A stretch of 35,217 nucleotides of DNA from Clostridia bacterium (GTDB lineage: Bacteria > Bacillota > Clostridia > Oscillospirales > Acutalibacteraceae). The position numbers were made by a program, and so were the translations under genes. Below, piece by piece: positions 25,128-32,603 of the stretch (position 1 is the stretch's first letter; every line of letters begins with the position of its first letter). Under the pieces are notes generated by a model. It saw only the letters and a list, made by a program, of their open reading frames with translations. It did not search any database and had not been told where the DNA came from. The stretch spans positions 1 through 35,217 of the forward strand of contig JAFRNP010000152.1 in assembly GCA_017430145.1 (NCBI GenBank), given 5' to 3'.

Positions 25128-27041
25128 ATGAAACGTATCTATATGGTGCAGCCGAGCACGGTATACGGCACCAACGTCTACCTTCCGTATACAGTAGGCT
25201 CTCTGATCGCTTACGCGTTTGCGGACGACACAGTCCGGAGAGAGTACGACTTTGGCTGCTTTATCTATAAAAAAGAAGAGCTCGCGGATGTTATCGCGCG
25301 GATGGAGGAACCGTTTCTGATCGGCTTCTCCTGTTATTTGTGGAATTACGAGTACAACAAGGCGCTGGCGGCGGAGGTCAAAAAAAAGTGGCCGCGCTGC
25401 GTCACGGTGTTCGGCGGGCACCAGATCTGCCGCGAAAGCGACGTTCTGCACGGCGCTGTCGCGGATGTCATCCTGTTCGGGGAGGGGGAGGAGAGCTTCA
25501 AGCGCGTGCTCCTGGCGTACGCAGGGCTAGACGAGCTCTCTCGGATCCCCAACGCCGCGTACCGCAGGGACGGGCGCTTTGTTTTTACGCCGGAGGAGGC
25601 GGTTTGCATCCCGCAGCGGGCGTCCCCCTACCTGGGCGGCTGGTTCGACGATATCCTGCGCGCGGAGCCGGAGATCAGCTTCTTCGCTTCCGTGGAGACG
25701 AACCGCGGCTGTCCCAACAACTGCGCCTTCTGCGATTACGGCAACATCAAGGCGCACGTCCGCCTGTACGACGCGGCGATGGTGAACGCCGAGATCGAGT
25801 GGGCGGCGGCGCACAGGATTGAGATCCTTTTTATCCTGGACGCGAATTTCGGTCTGTTTCCCCGGGACGAGGCGTTTGTGGACCTTGTGATCCAAAAGAA
25901 GAAGGAGACGGGGTACCCGCAGAAATTCCAGGTTTCCTTTTCAAAAAACAACCCCGATACCGTCTTTGCGCTCAACAAGAAAATAAACGACGCGGGCATG
26001 AGTAAGGGGGCGACGCTCTCTTTTCAGAGCATGAGCCCGACGGTCCAGCAGAACATTTTTCGCAAGAACATCCCGCTGGACCATTTCAAGCGGCTGCTGC
26101 AGCTGTACCGGAACAACGGGATCCCGACCTACTCCGAGCTGATCCTGGGCCTCCCCGGGGAGACCTATGAGTCCTTCCGGGACGGTCTGGAGCTGCTGCT
26201 GGAAAACGGACAGCATTCCTCTGTCATCCTGTTCAACTGCGAGCTGTTGAACAATTCCGTGATGAACAGCCCGGCGTACCTCAAAAAACACGGGATCCGC
26301 GCCGTGACGATCGAGGAGAACGTCTATCACGTCGTGCCATCCTGTGTGCCCATCAAGGAGTATTCAAGGATCGTCGTGGCGACGGATACGATGCCTGAGG
26401 CGCAATGGGTCGACGCCAATATCCTGGGCGTATTCATACGGGCGTTCCACAATCTGGGGCTGCTGCAGTGCTTCGCGATCTGGCTGTATTATGAAAAAGG
26501 CGTCGCCTATACCGATTTCTACGAGCGGTTCATCGCCTTTGCCGCCGCGCGCCCCGATACGGTCGTCGGGGAGCTGCTTGACTGGATGGAAAAGAAGTAC
26601 CGGGACGTCCTGCGGGGCGTCGGCACGCTGACCTGGCAGGATCCCGCGTTCGGCCCCATCACCTGGCCCATGGAGGAGAGCGTATTTCTGATGGTCGTCA
26701 GGGACCTCGGCCGTTACAGCCGGGAGATCCGTGCCTTCCTGTCCGGCATAGTCGGTGACGAAGCGCTGCTTCGGGACCTGTGGGCGTATCAGAGCGCCGT
26801 AGTGAAGACCCCGTTCCTGCGCAAGCAGGAAATCGCCTGCCGTTGGGACTGGCGACGGTACTTCGCCGACGTTTACGACAACCGCCGCCCGACTCTCGTA
26901 CAGGCGGAGCGCCGCTATCTGATCGACCCCGGCGACGTCCCCGCCGATTTCCCGACCTTCGCAAAAAAAACCATCTGGTTCGGCCGCCGCGGCGGGCAGA
27001 ACATTGTGTCGGATATCCAAGAGATTCCCGCCGACGCATGA
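25128..27041 (+). CDS. B12-binding radical SAM protein, copy 2
   Basis: The 637-residue protein is a close tandem paralogue of copy 1. Its N-terminal domain (about 1-150) has a cobalamin-binding-like fold with GFSCYLWNYEYNK and VFGGHQICRE. The radical SAM core (about 190-400) has RGCPNNCAFCDYG, whose three cysteines hold the 4Fe-4S cluster, and LILGLPGETYES further on. The C-terminal third (about 430-637) is unassigned and ends in a conserved IWFGRRGGQNIVSDI. ATG at 25128 follows GGAGAAGCAGG; the longer frame to 25053 overlaps copy 1 and is not homologous there. Class B radical SAM enzymes often methylate or rearrange unactivated carbons; the substrate here is unknown. Confidence 0.88.
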   Translation: MKRIYMVQPSTVYGTNVYLPYTVGSLIAYAFADDTVRREYDFGCFIYKKEELADVIARMEEPFLIGFSCYLWNYEYNKALAAEVKKKWPRCVTVFGGHQICRESDVLHGAVADVILFGEGEESFKRVLLAYAGLDELSRIPNAAYRRDGRFVFTPEEAVCIPQRASPYLGGWFDDILRAEPEISFFASVETNRGCPNNCAFCDYGNIKAHVRLYDAAMVNAEIEWAAAHRIEILFILDANFGLFPRDEAFVDLVIQKKKETGYPQKFQVSFSKNNPDTVFALNKKINDAGMSKGATLSFQSMSPTVQQNIFRKNIPLDHFKRLLQLYRNNGIPTYSELILGLPGETYESFRDGLELLLENGQHSSVILFNCELLNNSVMNSPAYLKKHGIRAVTIEENVYHVVPSCVPIKEYSRIVVATDTMPEAQWVDANILGVFIRAFHNLGLLQCFAIWLYYEKGVAYTDFYERFIAFAAARPDTVVGELLDWMEKKYRDVLRGVGTLTWQDPAFGPITWPMEESVFLMVVRDLGRYSREIRAFLSGIVGDEALLRDLWAYQSAVVKTPFLRKQEIACRWDWRRYFADVYDNRRPTLVQAERRYLIDPGDVPADFPTFAKKTIWFGRRGGQNIVSDIQEIPADA

Positions 27042-27059
27042 TTAATCTTACGTTCCCCT

Positions 27060-28838
27060 TTACTTTACCTGACTTGTCCGGGTATAGAACCCATAATAGA
27101 TCCCCTTCTTTTCCATCAGCGTCTCGTGGTTGCCCTCCTCTTCAATGCCGTTTTCGGTCAGTACCAGGATCCGGTCGGCGTTGACGATGCTTGAAAGCCT
27201 GTGGGCGATGGTGACAGTGGTGCGCCCTTTGGCGAGCTCGGCAAGGGACTTTGCCACTTCGTATTCGCTGTCGTTGTCAAGGGAGGAGGTCGCTTCGTCT
27301 AAAATCAGGATCGGCGGGTTTTTCAGAAATACCCGCGCAATGCTGATGCGCTGCTTCTGCCCGCCGGAAAGCTTCACGCCGCGCTCCCCGATGTAGGTAT
27401 CGTAGCCGTCCTTCAGGGCGGAAATAAAGGTGTGGGCACCGGCGCGTTTTGCCGCCTGTTCCACTTCCTCCCGGGTGGCGTCCGGGCGGCCGTATACGAT
27501 GTTATCGTACACCGTGCCGGAGAACAGGTACACGTCCTGCTGTACGACGCCTATATTTTGGCGCAGGCTTTTGAGCGTATATTCCTTGATGTTCCTGCCG
27601 TCCAGCAGCAGCTCCCCGCCGGTCAGGTTGTAAAAGCGCGGGATCAGGTTGCACAGCGTCGTTTTTCCCGCGCCGCTGGGCCCCACGATCGCAAGCTTTT
27701 CGCCGGGGTGCACCGTTAAATCGAGCTTTGTGAACACGGTGTTTTCATCGTCGGGGTAGGTAAAGCTCACGTCCCTGAATTCGATTTCGCCCTTCGGGTC
27801 TTTGAGCTCCACAGCGCCGGGTTCGTCATAGATATCGACGTCGGCGTCCATGATCTGGATAAACCGTTCAATGCCGGTCATGCCGCGCTGGAACTGCTCG
27901 CCGAATTCCACGATCCGCCTCACGGTCATGATCAGCGTTGAGACGTACATGACGAACGCCACAAGGTCCCCGGCGTTGATGCGCTTGTTCAGCAGAAACA
28001 GGCCGCCGCCGAGGATCACCACCGTATACATCACGCCCTCGAAGATCCGCACGGAGATCTGAAAGGTCGCCATGGTGCGGTAGGTGTGTTTTTTGATGCG
28101 GAAGAACTCCATGTTGTCCTTCATAAATTTTTCCTGTTCAACGTCCTCGTTGGTAAATGCCTTTACCACCTTCTGCCCGAGCAGCGTATCCTCGATCCGG
28201 ACGTTGAGCTCGCCGGTCTGCTGCCGCTGCATGGCAAAGGCGTCGCGCATTCTGAAGTTTATTTTCAGGCACACGAACGCCATCACCGGCACCACGGCGA
28301 ACACCAGCAGCGTCAGCAGCAGGCTGATGCGCCCCAGAATAATCGACGCCGTGATCAGTTTGATGCCCGCTATAAAAAACTCCTCGGGGCAGTGGTGGGC
28401 AAATTCCGTCACGTCGAACAGGTCGTTTGTGATGCGCCCCATGATCTGCCCGACCTTCGTGTTGTTGAAATAGACGTCCGAAAGCTGCATCAGGTGGCGG
28501 TAGGCGTCGCGCCGCATATCGGTCTCCATGCGGGTGCCCATCACGTGCCCCTGATACGCCATATAAAAGGCGGCGGCGGAGTCCACAGCGCGCAGGGCCA
28601 GGTAGACGCCCGCCATGAGGAGGATGCTTTGCAGGGTCAGCGCCGCAATGTTTTGGGTGACCGTGTTCGTCAGGCGGCGGATGATCATGGGCAGGGTGAG
28701 CTCTGCAAGACAGGTGAGGCTTGCGCACCCCAGGTCCAGCACAAGGGACCCGACGTAGGGCTTATAATAGGGGAGGAACCGGCGGATCAGCGTTTTGGCG
28801 GAATACTGCCGGTCGTAGATACCCGATTGTGTTTTCAT
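27060..28838 (-). CDS. ABC transporter, fused permease and ATPase (exporter type)
   Basis: The 592-residue half-transporter has an N-terminal six-helix ABC exporter domain (about 30-310) and a C-terminal ATPase. The ATPase shows Walker A VGPSGAGKTT (near 384), the Q-loop region GVVQQDVYLF, signature KLSGGQKQR (near 490), Walker B ILILDEATSSLDN and the switch IAHRLSSI. It would work as a homodimer, exporting lipids, peptides or drugs; the substrate cannot be read. ATG at 28838 is preferred because homology begins at the following residues; the frame is open to 28970 but the extra 44 residues are not typical. The gene converges on copy 2 of the radical SAM pair with only 18 bases between stops and no clear hairpin. 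Confidence 0.92.
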   Translation of the reverse strand: MKTQSGIYDRQYSAKTLIRRFLPYYKPYVGSLVLDLGCASLTCLAELTLPMIIRRLTNTVTQNIAALTLQSILLMAGVYLALRAVDSAAAFYMAYQGHVMGTRMETDMRRDAYRHLMQLSDVYFNNTKVGQIMGRITNDLFDVTEFAHHCPEEFFIAGIKLITASIILGRISLLLTLLVFAVVPVMAFVCLKINFRMRDAFAMQRQQTGELNVRIEDTLLGQKVVKAFTNEDVEQEKFMKDNMEFFRIKKHTYRTMATFQISVRIFEGVMYTVVILGGGLFLLNKRINAGDLVAFVMYVSTLIMTVRRIVEFGEQFQRGMTGIERFIQIMDADVDIYDEPGAVELKDPKGEIEFRDVSFTYPDDENTVFTKLDLTVHPGEKLAIVGPSGAGKTTLCNLIPRFYNLTGGELLLDGRNIKEYTLKSLRQNIGVVQQDVYLFSGTVYDNIVYGRPDATREEVEQAAKRAGAHTFISALKDGYDTYIGERGVKLSGGQKQRISIARVFLKNPPILILDEATSSLDNDSEYEVAKSLAELAKGRTTVTIAHRLSSIVNADRILVLTENGIEEEGNHETLMEKKGIYYGFYTRTSQVK

Positions 28839-28899
28839 GTCTGCTGCGCATGCTGCGCGTCCTTTCTGTAATATGCCGGAGATGTATTGTCCTCTTTTT

Positions 28900-28940
28900 A
28901 TTGTACTATACCTGAATAAAAAAAGCAATGCGCATTGCTT
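28900..28940 (-). promoter_or_regulatory. ABC transporter promoter with palindromic operator
   Basis: On the minus strand TTGCTT (28928-28923) and TACAAT (28905-28900) are 17 bases apart. The -35 is one end of a perfect 18-bp palindrome, AAGCAATGC/GCATTGCTT (28923-28940), so a dimeric repressor bound there would block the promoter. The palindrome followed by T residues on the minus strand could also act as a terminator hairpin. The regulator is not in the window. Confidence 0.6.
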
Positions 28941-28963
28941 ATGAAAAAAAATGAAAATCACTC

Positions 28964-28992
28964 TTGACAAGCTACAGGGAATCGTGTATAAT
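28964..28992 (+). promoter_or_regulatory. Consensus promoter of tRNA-Val
   Basis: TTGACA (28964-28969) and TATAAT (28987-28992), both perfect consensus, are spaced by 17 bases. The tRNA begins 18 bases after the -10. Confidence 0.93.
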
Positions 28993-29009
28993 ACATCTCG
29001 AATCCATTC

Positions 29010-29086
29010 GGAGGCATAGCTCAGCTGGTTAGAGCATTCGCTTGACGTGCGAAAGGTCTAGAGTTCGAATCTCTCTGCCTCCACCA
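29010..29086 (+). tRNA. tRNA-Val (GAC)
   Basis: The gene folds as a class I tRNA. Acceptor GGAGGCA pairs with TGCCTCC, the D arm is GCTC/GAGC, and the anticodon stem TTCGC/GCGAA encloses loop TTGACGT with anticodon GAC. The T loop is TTCGAAT, and CCA is encoded. One T-stem pair appears mismatched. Confidence 0.95.
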
Positions 29087-29124
29087 AAAATCGACGGATA
29101 GCGACAGCGTCCGTCGATTTTTAC
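29086..29124 (+). terminator. Terminator of tRNA-Val
   Basis: AAAAATCGACGGA (29086-29098) pairs perfectly with 29110-29122, giving a stem with an A/T-rich base that ends in a T run. It follows the tRNA CCA end directly. Confidence 0.85.
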
Positions 29125-29212
29125 TTCTTCACTCTTCACTTTTCACTATTCACTAACTATCTGCCGTCGATTTTTGGTGGGAAGTAAGAAATAAGAGTGA
29201 ATAGTGAAGAAG
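29124..29212. repeat. Inverted-repeat element beside tRNA-Val
   Basis: CTTCTTCAC (29124-29132) and TTCACTATTCACT (about 29142-29154) recur inverted at 29204-29212 and 29196-29208. Between them, 29164-29180 is a perfect inverted copy of the tRNA-Val 3' end plus the left arm of its terminator (29081-29097, 17 bp). The layout suggests a small mobile or recombination-derived element next to the tRNA. Confidence 0.5.
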
Positions 29213-29233
29213 TGGAAAATTCAAAGGGTTGGA

Positions 29234-29596
29234 ATGGTTTTGATGAAAGACAGTCCGTTGATGCAGAAATCCAAGGCATTTGCATTAGAAGTGATAAAGG
29301 TTTGTAAGGTTCTGCGTGAGGCGAAGTGCGAAGGAGCGCTCGTAAATCAGTTCCTGCGTTCCGGCACGTCCGTCGTCGCAAATATCCGGGAAGCGCAATT
29401 CGCGCATGGGAAAGCGGATTTCATCTCTAAACTTCAGATCGCTTTGAAGGAATGTTCCGAAACGGAATACTGGATCGAGCTGCTGACCGAAAGCGGATAT
29501 TATTCAGATCGGTCTCTGTTGGAGCATTGCATAGAAGTCAAAAAAATACTCATTTCATCCATCAATACCGTAAAGGCGAATCAAAAAGAGGAATGA
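29234..29596 (+). CDS. Four-helix-bundle protein (S23 / intervening-sequence family)
   Basis: The 120-residue helical protein is of the S23 family, first seen inside intervening sequences of 23S rRNA genes and now common as stand-alone genes. Family features are KSKAFALEVIKVCKVL, the central RSGTSVVANIREAQFAHGKADFISKLQIALKECSETEYWIELL and a C-terminal helix. The role is unknown; RNA binding has been suggested for the family. ATG at 29234 has AAGGG 5 bases upstream; ATG at 29243 is the alternative. Upstream is the inverted-repeat element, downstream a hairpin array, and no rRNA is near. This is a free-standing copy in a repeat-rich stretch. Confidence 0.85.
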   Translation: MVLMKDSPLMQKSKAFALEVIKVCKVLREAKCEGALVNQFLRSGTSVVANIREAQFAHGKADFISKLQIALKECSETEYWIELLTESGYYSDRSLLEHCIEVKKILISSINTVKANQKEE

Positions 29597-29630
29597 TCCT
29601 CCTTAAACATTGAGAAGGGACGGATCTCAA

Positions 29631-29828
29631 TGAAGTCGCCCCTGACGGAGCTAAAGAAGACGCTTCGCTAATGAAGGAATGAAGACGCTCCTGCGGAGCT
29701 ATTTTCTTGAGGGGCGGATTCGCTTCATTAGGGCGCAGCCCGTCTTCATTAAGCGCCGAGGGCGCTGACTTCATTAGGGTGCAGCCCGTCTTCATTAAGG
29801 GATGAAGTCGCTCCTGCGGGGCTGATGA
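29631..29828. repeat. Micro-hairpin array 1 with TAATGAAGWC linkers
   Basis: Short GC-rich hairpins alternate with a linker of consensus TAATGAAGWC. Examples of hairpins are GCTTCGC (29662-29668), GCTCCTGCGGAGC, GGGCGCAGCCC, AGCGCCGAGGGCGCT, GGGTGCAGCCC and GCTCCTGCGGGGC. The linker reads forward on the left (GAAGTC, GAAGAC), inverted in the middle (GTCTTCATTA and GACTTCATTA) and forward again at the right end. Hairpins differ in sequence but keep their self-complementarity. No open frame covers the array, and it lies before the probable terminator of the S23 gene. Confidence 0.75.
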
Positions 29829-29851
29829 AGAAAACAGCATACCGTACCGGC

Positions 29852-29884
29852 GCGTCGATGGAAGGGATTTCATCGGCGCTTTTT
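29852..29884 (+). terminator. Probable terminator after the S23 gene and array 1
   Basis: A stem of nine pairs including one G-T (29852-29860 with 29871-29879) and a 10-base loop is followed by a run of T. Its place implies that array 1 is part of the S23 gene's 3' untranslated RNA. Confidence 0.6.
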
Positions 29885-29927
29885 CATTTCACAAAGACGG
29901 GATTGATGCGGGGAAAGCCGGAAAACT

Positions 29928-30019
29928 GTTTGTATTCGGTGTATTTTATTCATAAATTTACCGAATAACAAACAGAATATCATTCATTCATTGATTTTTT
30001 CGGAATGATCTGTTACAAT
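29928..30019 (+). promoter_or_regulatory. Promoter of the DUF4838 gene with upstream inverted repeat
   Basis: TTGATT (29991-29996) and TACAAT (30014-30019) are 17 bases apart. Upstream, GTTTGTATTCGGT (29928-29940) faces its inverted copy ACCGAATAACAAAC (29960-29973) with one extra base and a 19-base A/T-rich loop. The pair lies some 18 bases before the -35, a usual place for an activator site. Confidence 0.6.
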
Positions 30020-30043
30020 GGTTTCGATCGGAGGTAGATGAAA

Positions 30044-31951
30044 ATGAAGAAAAAGTATATTGCGCTGCTTTGCGCGTTTCCCGTGTGCCTGACCGCGTTC
30101 GGGATCCACGCCCTTGCCGCCGGCAATTCGCTTCCTTCGGATACGGTGATTTTGGTCCCTGCCGCCGCCAATACATACGAACAGGCGGCAGCCCGGCGTT
30201 TACAGGCGCGTTTAAGCGAACAGTTCGGTATTTCTCCCGAGATCGTGACCGAAGCCGCCGGCGCGTTTGAGATCAGCGTCGGCGAAACGGGGCGGATCGA
30301 CGCGGGCCTTGCCGGCAAGCCGGACGGCAGCTACGTGATCCGGGCGTATCCCGGCGGCGTGGCGCTTTGCGGCGCGGGCGTCAGAGGCAATATCAACGCC
30401 GTTTACCGCTTTTTGGAGGAATTCGGCGGCTGCAAGGTCTACGCCGGCGCCATGGGCATGACCAAAGGCAAAACGGCGATCTCTGTCCCCGCAGACGCGG
30501 ACATTTCGTATACTCCGTATTTTGAGTATACGGACACCGACTGGCGCAGCCCCCGGGGTATCGAGTATTCGCTGATGAACGGGCTCAACGGCGGTCCGTA
30601 CCGGCAGATCCCCGCCGAGTACGGCGGCAGCGTCAACTATATTTCCGGTTTCTGCCATACGCTTGCCACGCAGTTCTGCTCCCGCAATACGTATTATGCG
30701 AGCCATCCGGAGTATTTCGCCATCCACGACGGCGAACGCACCGACAGGCAGCTTTGCCTGACCAACGAAAACGTCTATCAGATCGTCAGACAGGAGGTCC
30801 TGGATCTGCTTGCAAGCAGGCACGACCCCGGCGCCGCCCTGCAGATCGTGTCTCTGACCCAGGACGACAACCAGCAGTATTGCGAGTGCCCCGCCTGCAA
30901 GGCGCTGGATGAAAAGAACGGCTCCCATGCCGGCACCATGATCACGTTCGTCAACCGCATCGCCCGCGACGTGGCAGCGGCAGGGTATGACAACGTGGGC
31001 ATCGATACCTTTGCCTACCAGTATACGCGCAAGGCGCCTGCAAACGTACGTCCCGAGCCCAACGTGATCGTGCGCCTGTGCTCCATCGAATGCTGCTTCT
31101 CCCACGCGCTTAACGACCCGACCTGTAAGGAGAACGCGAATTTCATCCGGGACCTGGAGGACTGGAGCCGCCTGTCCAACCGCCTGTATATCTGGGATTA
31201 CACCACCAACTACGCGCATACCGTGGGCCCGTTCCCGGATTTCGGCGTGCTGCAGGCGAACATGCAGTGCTTTTATGAGCACAACGTAAAGGGTGTATAC
31301 GAAGAGGGCAACTATTATATCGACGCCTGCGACGCGGAATTCGGCGAGCTGCGCGCGTATCTGCTTTCGAAGCTCCTGCAGGATCCCTACTGCGATTACG
31401 ACGCTGAGATGGACGGCTTTTTGAAGGCGTACTACGGCAATGCCTGGCGGGCGATCCGCAACTACATCGACCGCACCACCGAGAACGCGGCGACCACCCA
31501 CGTGATGATCTATGAGGATATGCTTTCCACCTTCACCTTTGCGGATTATGAGATCCGGGAGCTGGACGCCATGTGGGAAGCGGCAAAGGGCGTCGTGCAG
31601 GGCGAGCAGCTGCAGCGCGTACTGCGCTCGGAGCTGAGCTGGCGGTACTGGAAGGCGAGCGTGGGCGCTTCCGAGTTCAGAGGGACCGGCGACGCCGCCA
31701 ACGCTGCCAGACAGCAGCTGGTGGATGACTGGAAAGCGTTCGGCATTACGATGCTGCGCGAGGGCAACAACAACGACCTGCATCCCGACTTTATGACGAC
31801 CCCTGCCCGTTATTGGCAGGACGATCCGGCGGACGGGGAGAATGCAGGCAGGAAGTTTGTCCTTTTCACGCATTACGATCTGCTGCTCAGAAAGATCGGA
31901 TTCTTTTTCGAGCAACTGAAGCTCTTCTTCAGCAAGATTTTTATCAGGTAA
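30044..31951 (+). CDS. Secreted DUF4838 protein (glycoside-hydrolase-like)
   Basis: The 635-residue protein begins with a signal peptide (KKKYIALLCAFPVCLTAFGIHALA). A glucuronidase-N-like domain follows (VILVPAAANTYEQAAARRLQARL, residues about 30-140). Next comes the DUF4838 barrel-like region, with HPEYFAIHDGERTDRQLCLTN near 225, SLTQDDNQQYCECPACK near 270 and VYEEGNYYIDACDAEFGELRAYL near 425. The C-terminal part is helical. The family is thought to act on polysaccharides, but no reaction is established. ATG at 30044 lies 8 bases after GGAGGT; ATG at 30038 is too close to that site. It is a single gene with its own promoter. Confidence 0.85.
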   Translation: MKKKYIALLCAFPVCLTAFGIHALAAGNSLPSDTVILVPAAANTYEQAAARRLQARLSEQFGISPEIVTEAAGAFEISVGETGRIDAGLAGKPDGSYVIRAYPGGVALCGAGVRGNINAVYRFLEEFGGCKVYAGAMGMTKGKTAISVPADADISYTPYFEYTDTDWRSPRGIEYSLMNGLNGGPYRQIPAEYGGSVNYISGFCHTLATQFCSRNTYYASHPEYFAIHDGERTDRQLCLTNENVYQIVRQEVLDLLASRHDPGAALQIVSLTQDDNQQYCECPACKALDEKNGSHAGTMITFVNRIARDVAAAGYDNVGIDTFAYQYTRKAPANVRPEPNVIVRLCSIECCFSHALNDPTCKENANFIRDLEDWSRLSNRLYIWDYTTNYAHTVGPFPDFGVLQANMQCFYEHNVKGVYEEGNYYIDACDAEFGELRAYLLSKLLQDPYCDYDAEMDGFLKAYYGNAWRAIRNYIDRTTENAATTHVMIYEDMLSTFTFADYEIRELDAMWEAAKGVVQGEQLQRVLRSELSWRYWKASVGASEFRGTGDAANAARQQLVDDWKAFGITMLREGNNNDLHPDFMTTPARYWQDDPADGENAGRKFVLFTHYDLLLRKIGFFFEQLKLFFSKIFIR

Positions 31952-31970
31952 AAAAAATTTAAAAAAACTC

Positions 31971-31999
31971 TTGATTTTTCGGGCGGTATCTATTATAAT
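31971..31999 (+). promoter_or_regulatory. Promoter of tRNA-Ser
   Basis: TTGATT (31971-31976) and a consensus TATAAT (31994-31999) are 17 bases apart, with the tRNA starting at 32012. Confidence 0.9.
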
Positions 32000-32011
32000 A
32001 CATTTGCCCTT

Positions 32012-32104
32012 GGAGAGTTGTCCGAGTTTGGCCGAAGGAGCACGATTGGAAATCGTGTATACGTCATAAGCGTATCAAGGGTTCGAATCCCTTACTCTCC
32101 GCCA
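32012..32104 (+). tRNA. tRNA-Ser (GGA)
   Basis: This is a class II tRNA with a long variable arm (TATACG...CGTATC). Acceptor GGAGAGT pairs with ACTCTCC, and anticodon stem CACGA/TCGTG encloses loop TTGGAAA with anticodon GGA. The T arm is GGG-TTCGAAT-CCC, discriminator G, and CCA is encoded. Confidence 0.96.
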
Positions 32105-32107
32105 TGA

Positions 32108-32145
32108 AAAAAGCGTCTTTTGTCTACCGACAAAAGCGCTTTTTT
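32108..32145 (+). terminator. Terminator of tRNA-Ser
   Basis: AAAAAGCG-T-CTTTTGT (32108-32123) pairs with 32130-32144 with one bulged T, and a T run closes it. It directly follows the tRNA. Confidence 0.88.
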
Positions 32146-32148
32146 CAA

Positions 32149-32325
32149 CGAAATCCGTCCTTACGGACGGGTGAAATCCACCTGCGGTGGGTGAAATCGC
32201 TTCGCGGTGAAATCCCGCTGCGCGGGGTGATGGGACGGATTTCATTTCACCGTGAGGCGAAGCCGAATGATTTCACCAAAGGCCTGGGCCTTTGATTTCA
32301 CCGCGGCGGGAGCCGCGATTTCACT
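32149..32325. repeat. Micro-hairpin array 2 with GTGAAATC linkers
   Basis: Tiny perfect hairpins are joined by a linker GTGAAAT(C). The left half reads CCGTCC-TTAC-GGACGG, CCACC-TGC-GGTGG, CGC-TTC-GCG and CCCGC-TGC-GCGGG, each followed by GTGAAAT or GTGATG. The right half has the linker inverted as GATTTCACC, with hairpins GGC-GAA-GCC, AAAGGCC-TG-GGCCTTT and CGCGGC-GGGA-GCCGCG. The whole array therefore also forms one large imperfect inverted repeat. Open frames crossing it (32104-32295, 32292-32489) are products of the repeats. Confidence 0.8.
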
Positions 32326-32375
32326 ATTGCTCTTTTCTGTCTTGTATGATACATTTATCAGATAAAGAGCCCTCC

Positions 32376-32405
32376 CCCTCAGCAGAACAATCTGCCGAGG
32401 GTTTT
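32376..32405 (+). terminator. Hairpin with T run downstream of array 2
   Basis: CCCTCAGCAGA (32376-32386) pairs with 32391-32401 with one A-C mismatch and a 4-base loop, followed by TTTT. It may end a transcript that covers array 2. The rest of the gap to 32603 holds no gene that can be supported; it contains two CGTGTACG copies and two TTGACA boxes without clear partners. Confidence 0.55.
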
Positions 32406-32603
32406 CTGCATTTCGACGTATTTCAGAAACAGATCCCTCTTGTAACCGTGTACGGGATGGGTTATCGTGTACGAATAAATCTGCCTTGAACCAATTCTAT
32501 CTATAGTGTTATTTTTCTACCGATCGTAAATGCAGAATATAAACTTGACAGGCAAATGCCGGTTTCTGCCGATTGACAAAGATCAGATGCGGAGGGAAGG
32601 CGA

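Noticed and set aside
30212..31915. 567-residue minus-strand open frame opposite the DUF4838 gene
   Set aside because: No start signal and no recognisable domain; the plus strand has signal peptide, RBS and promoter.
29631..32325. CRISPR array as an explanation for the two repeat arrays
   Set aside because: Linkers are only 7-10 bases, the units between them are self-complementary and short, orientation switches, and no cas gene is present.
32104..32489. Small open frames over array 2 and the gap after it
   Set aside because: Their content is the repeat linkers and hairpins translated; no RBS and no homology-like pattern.
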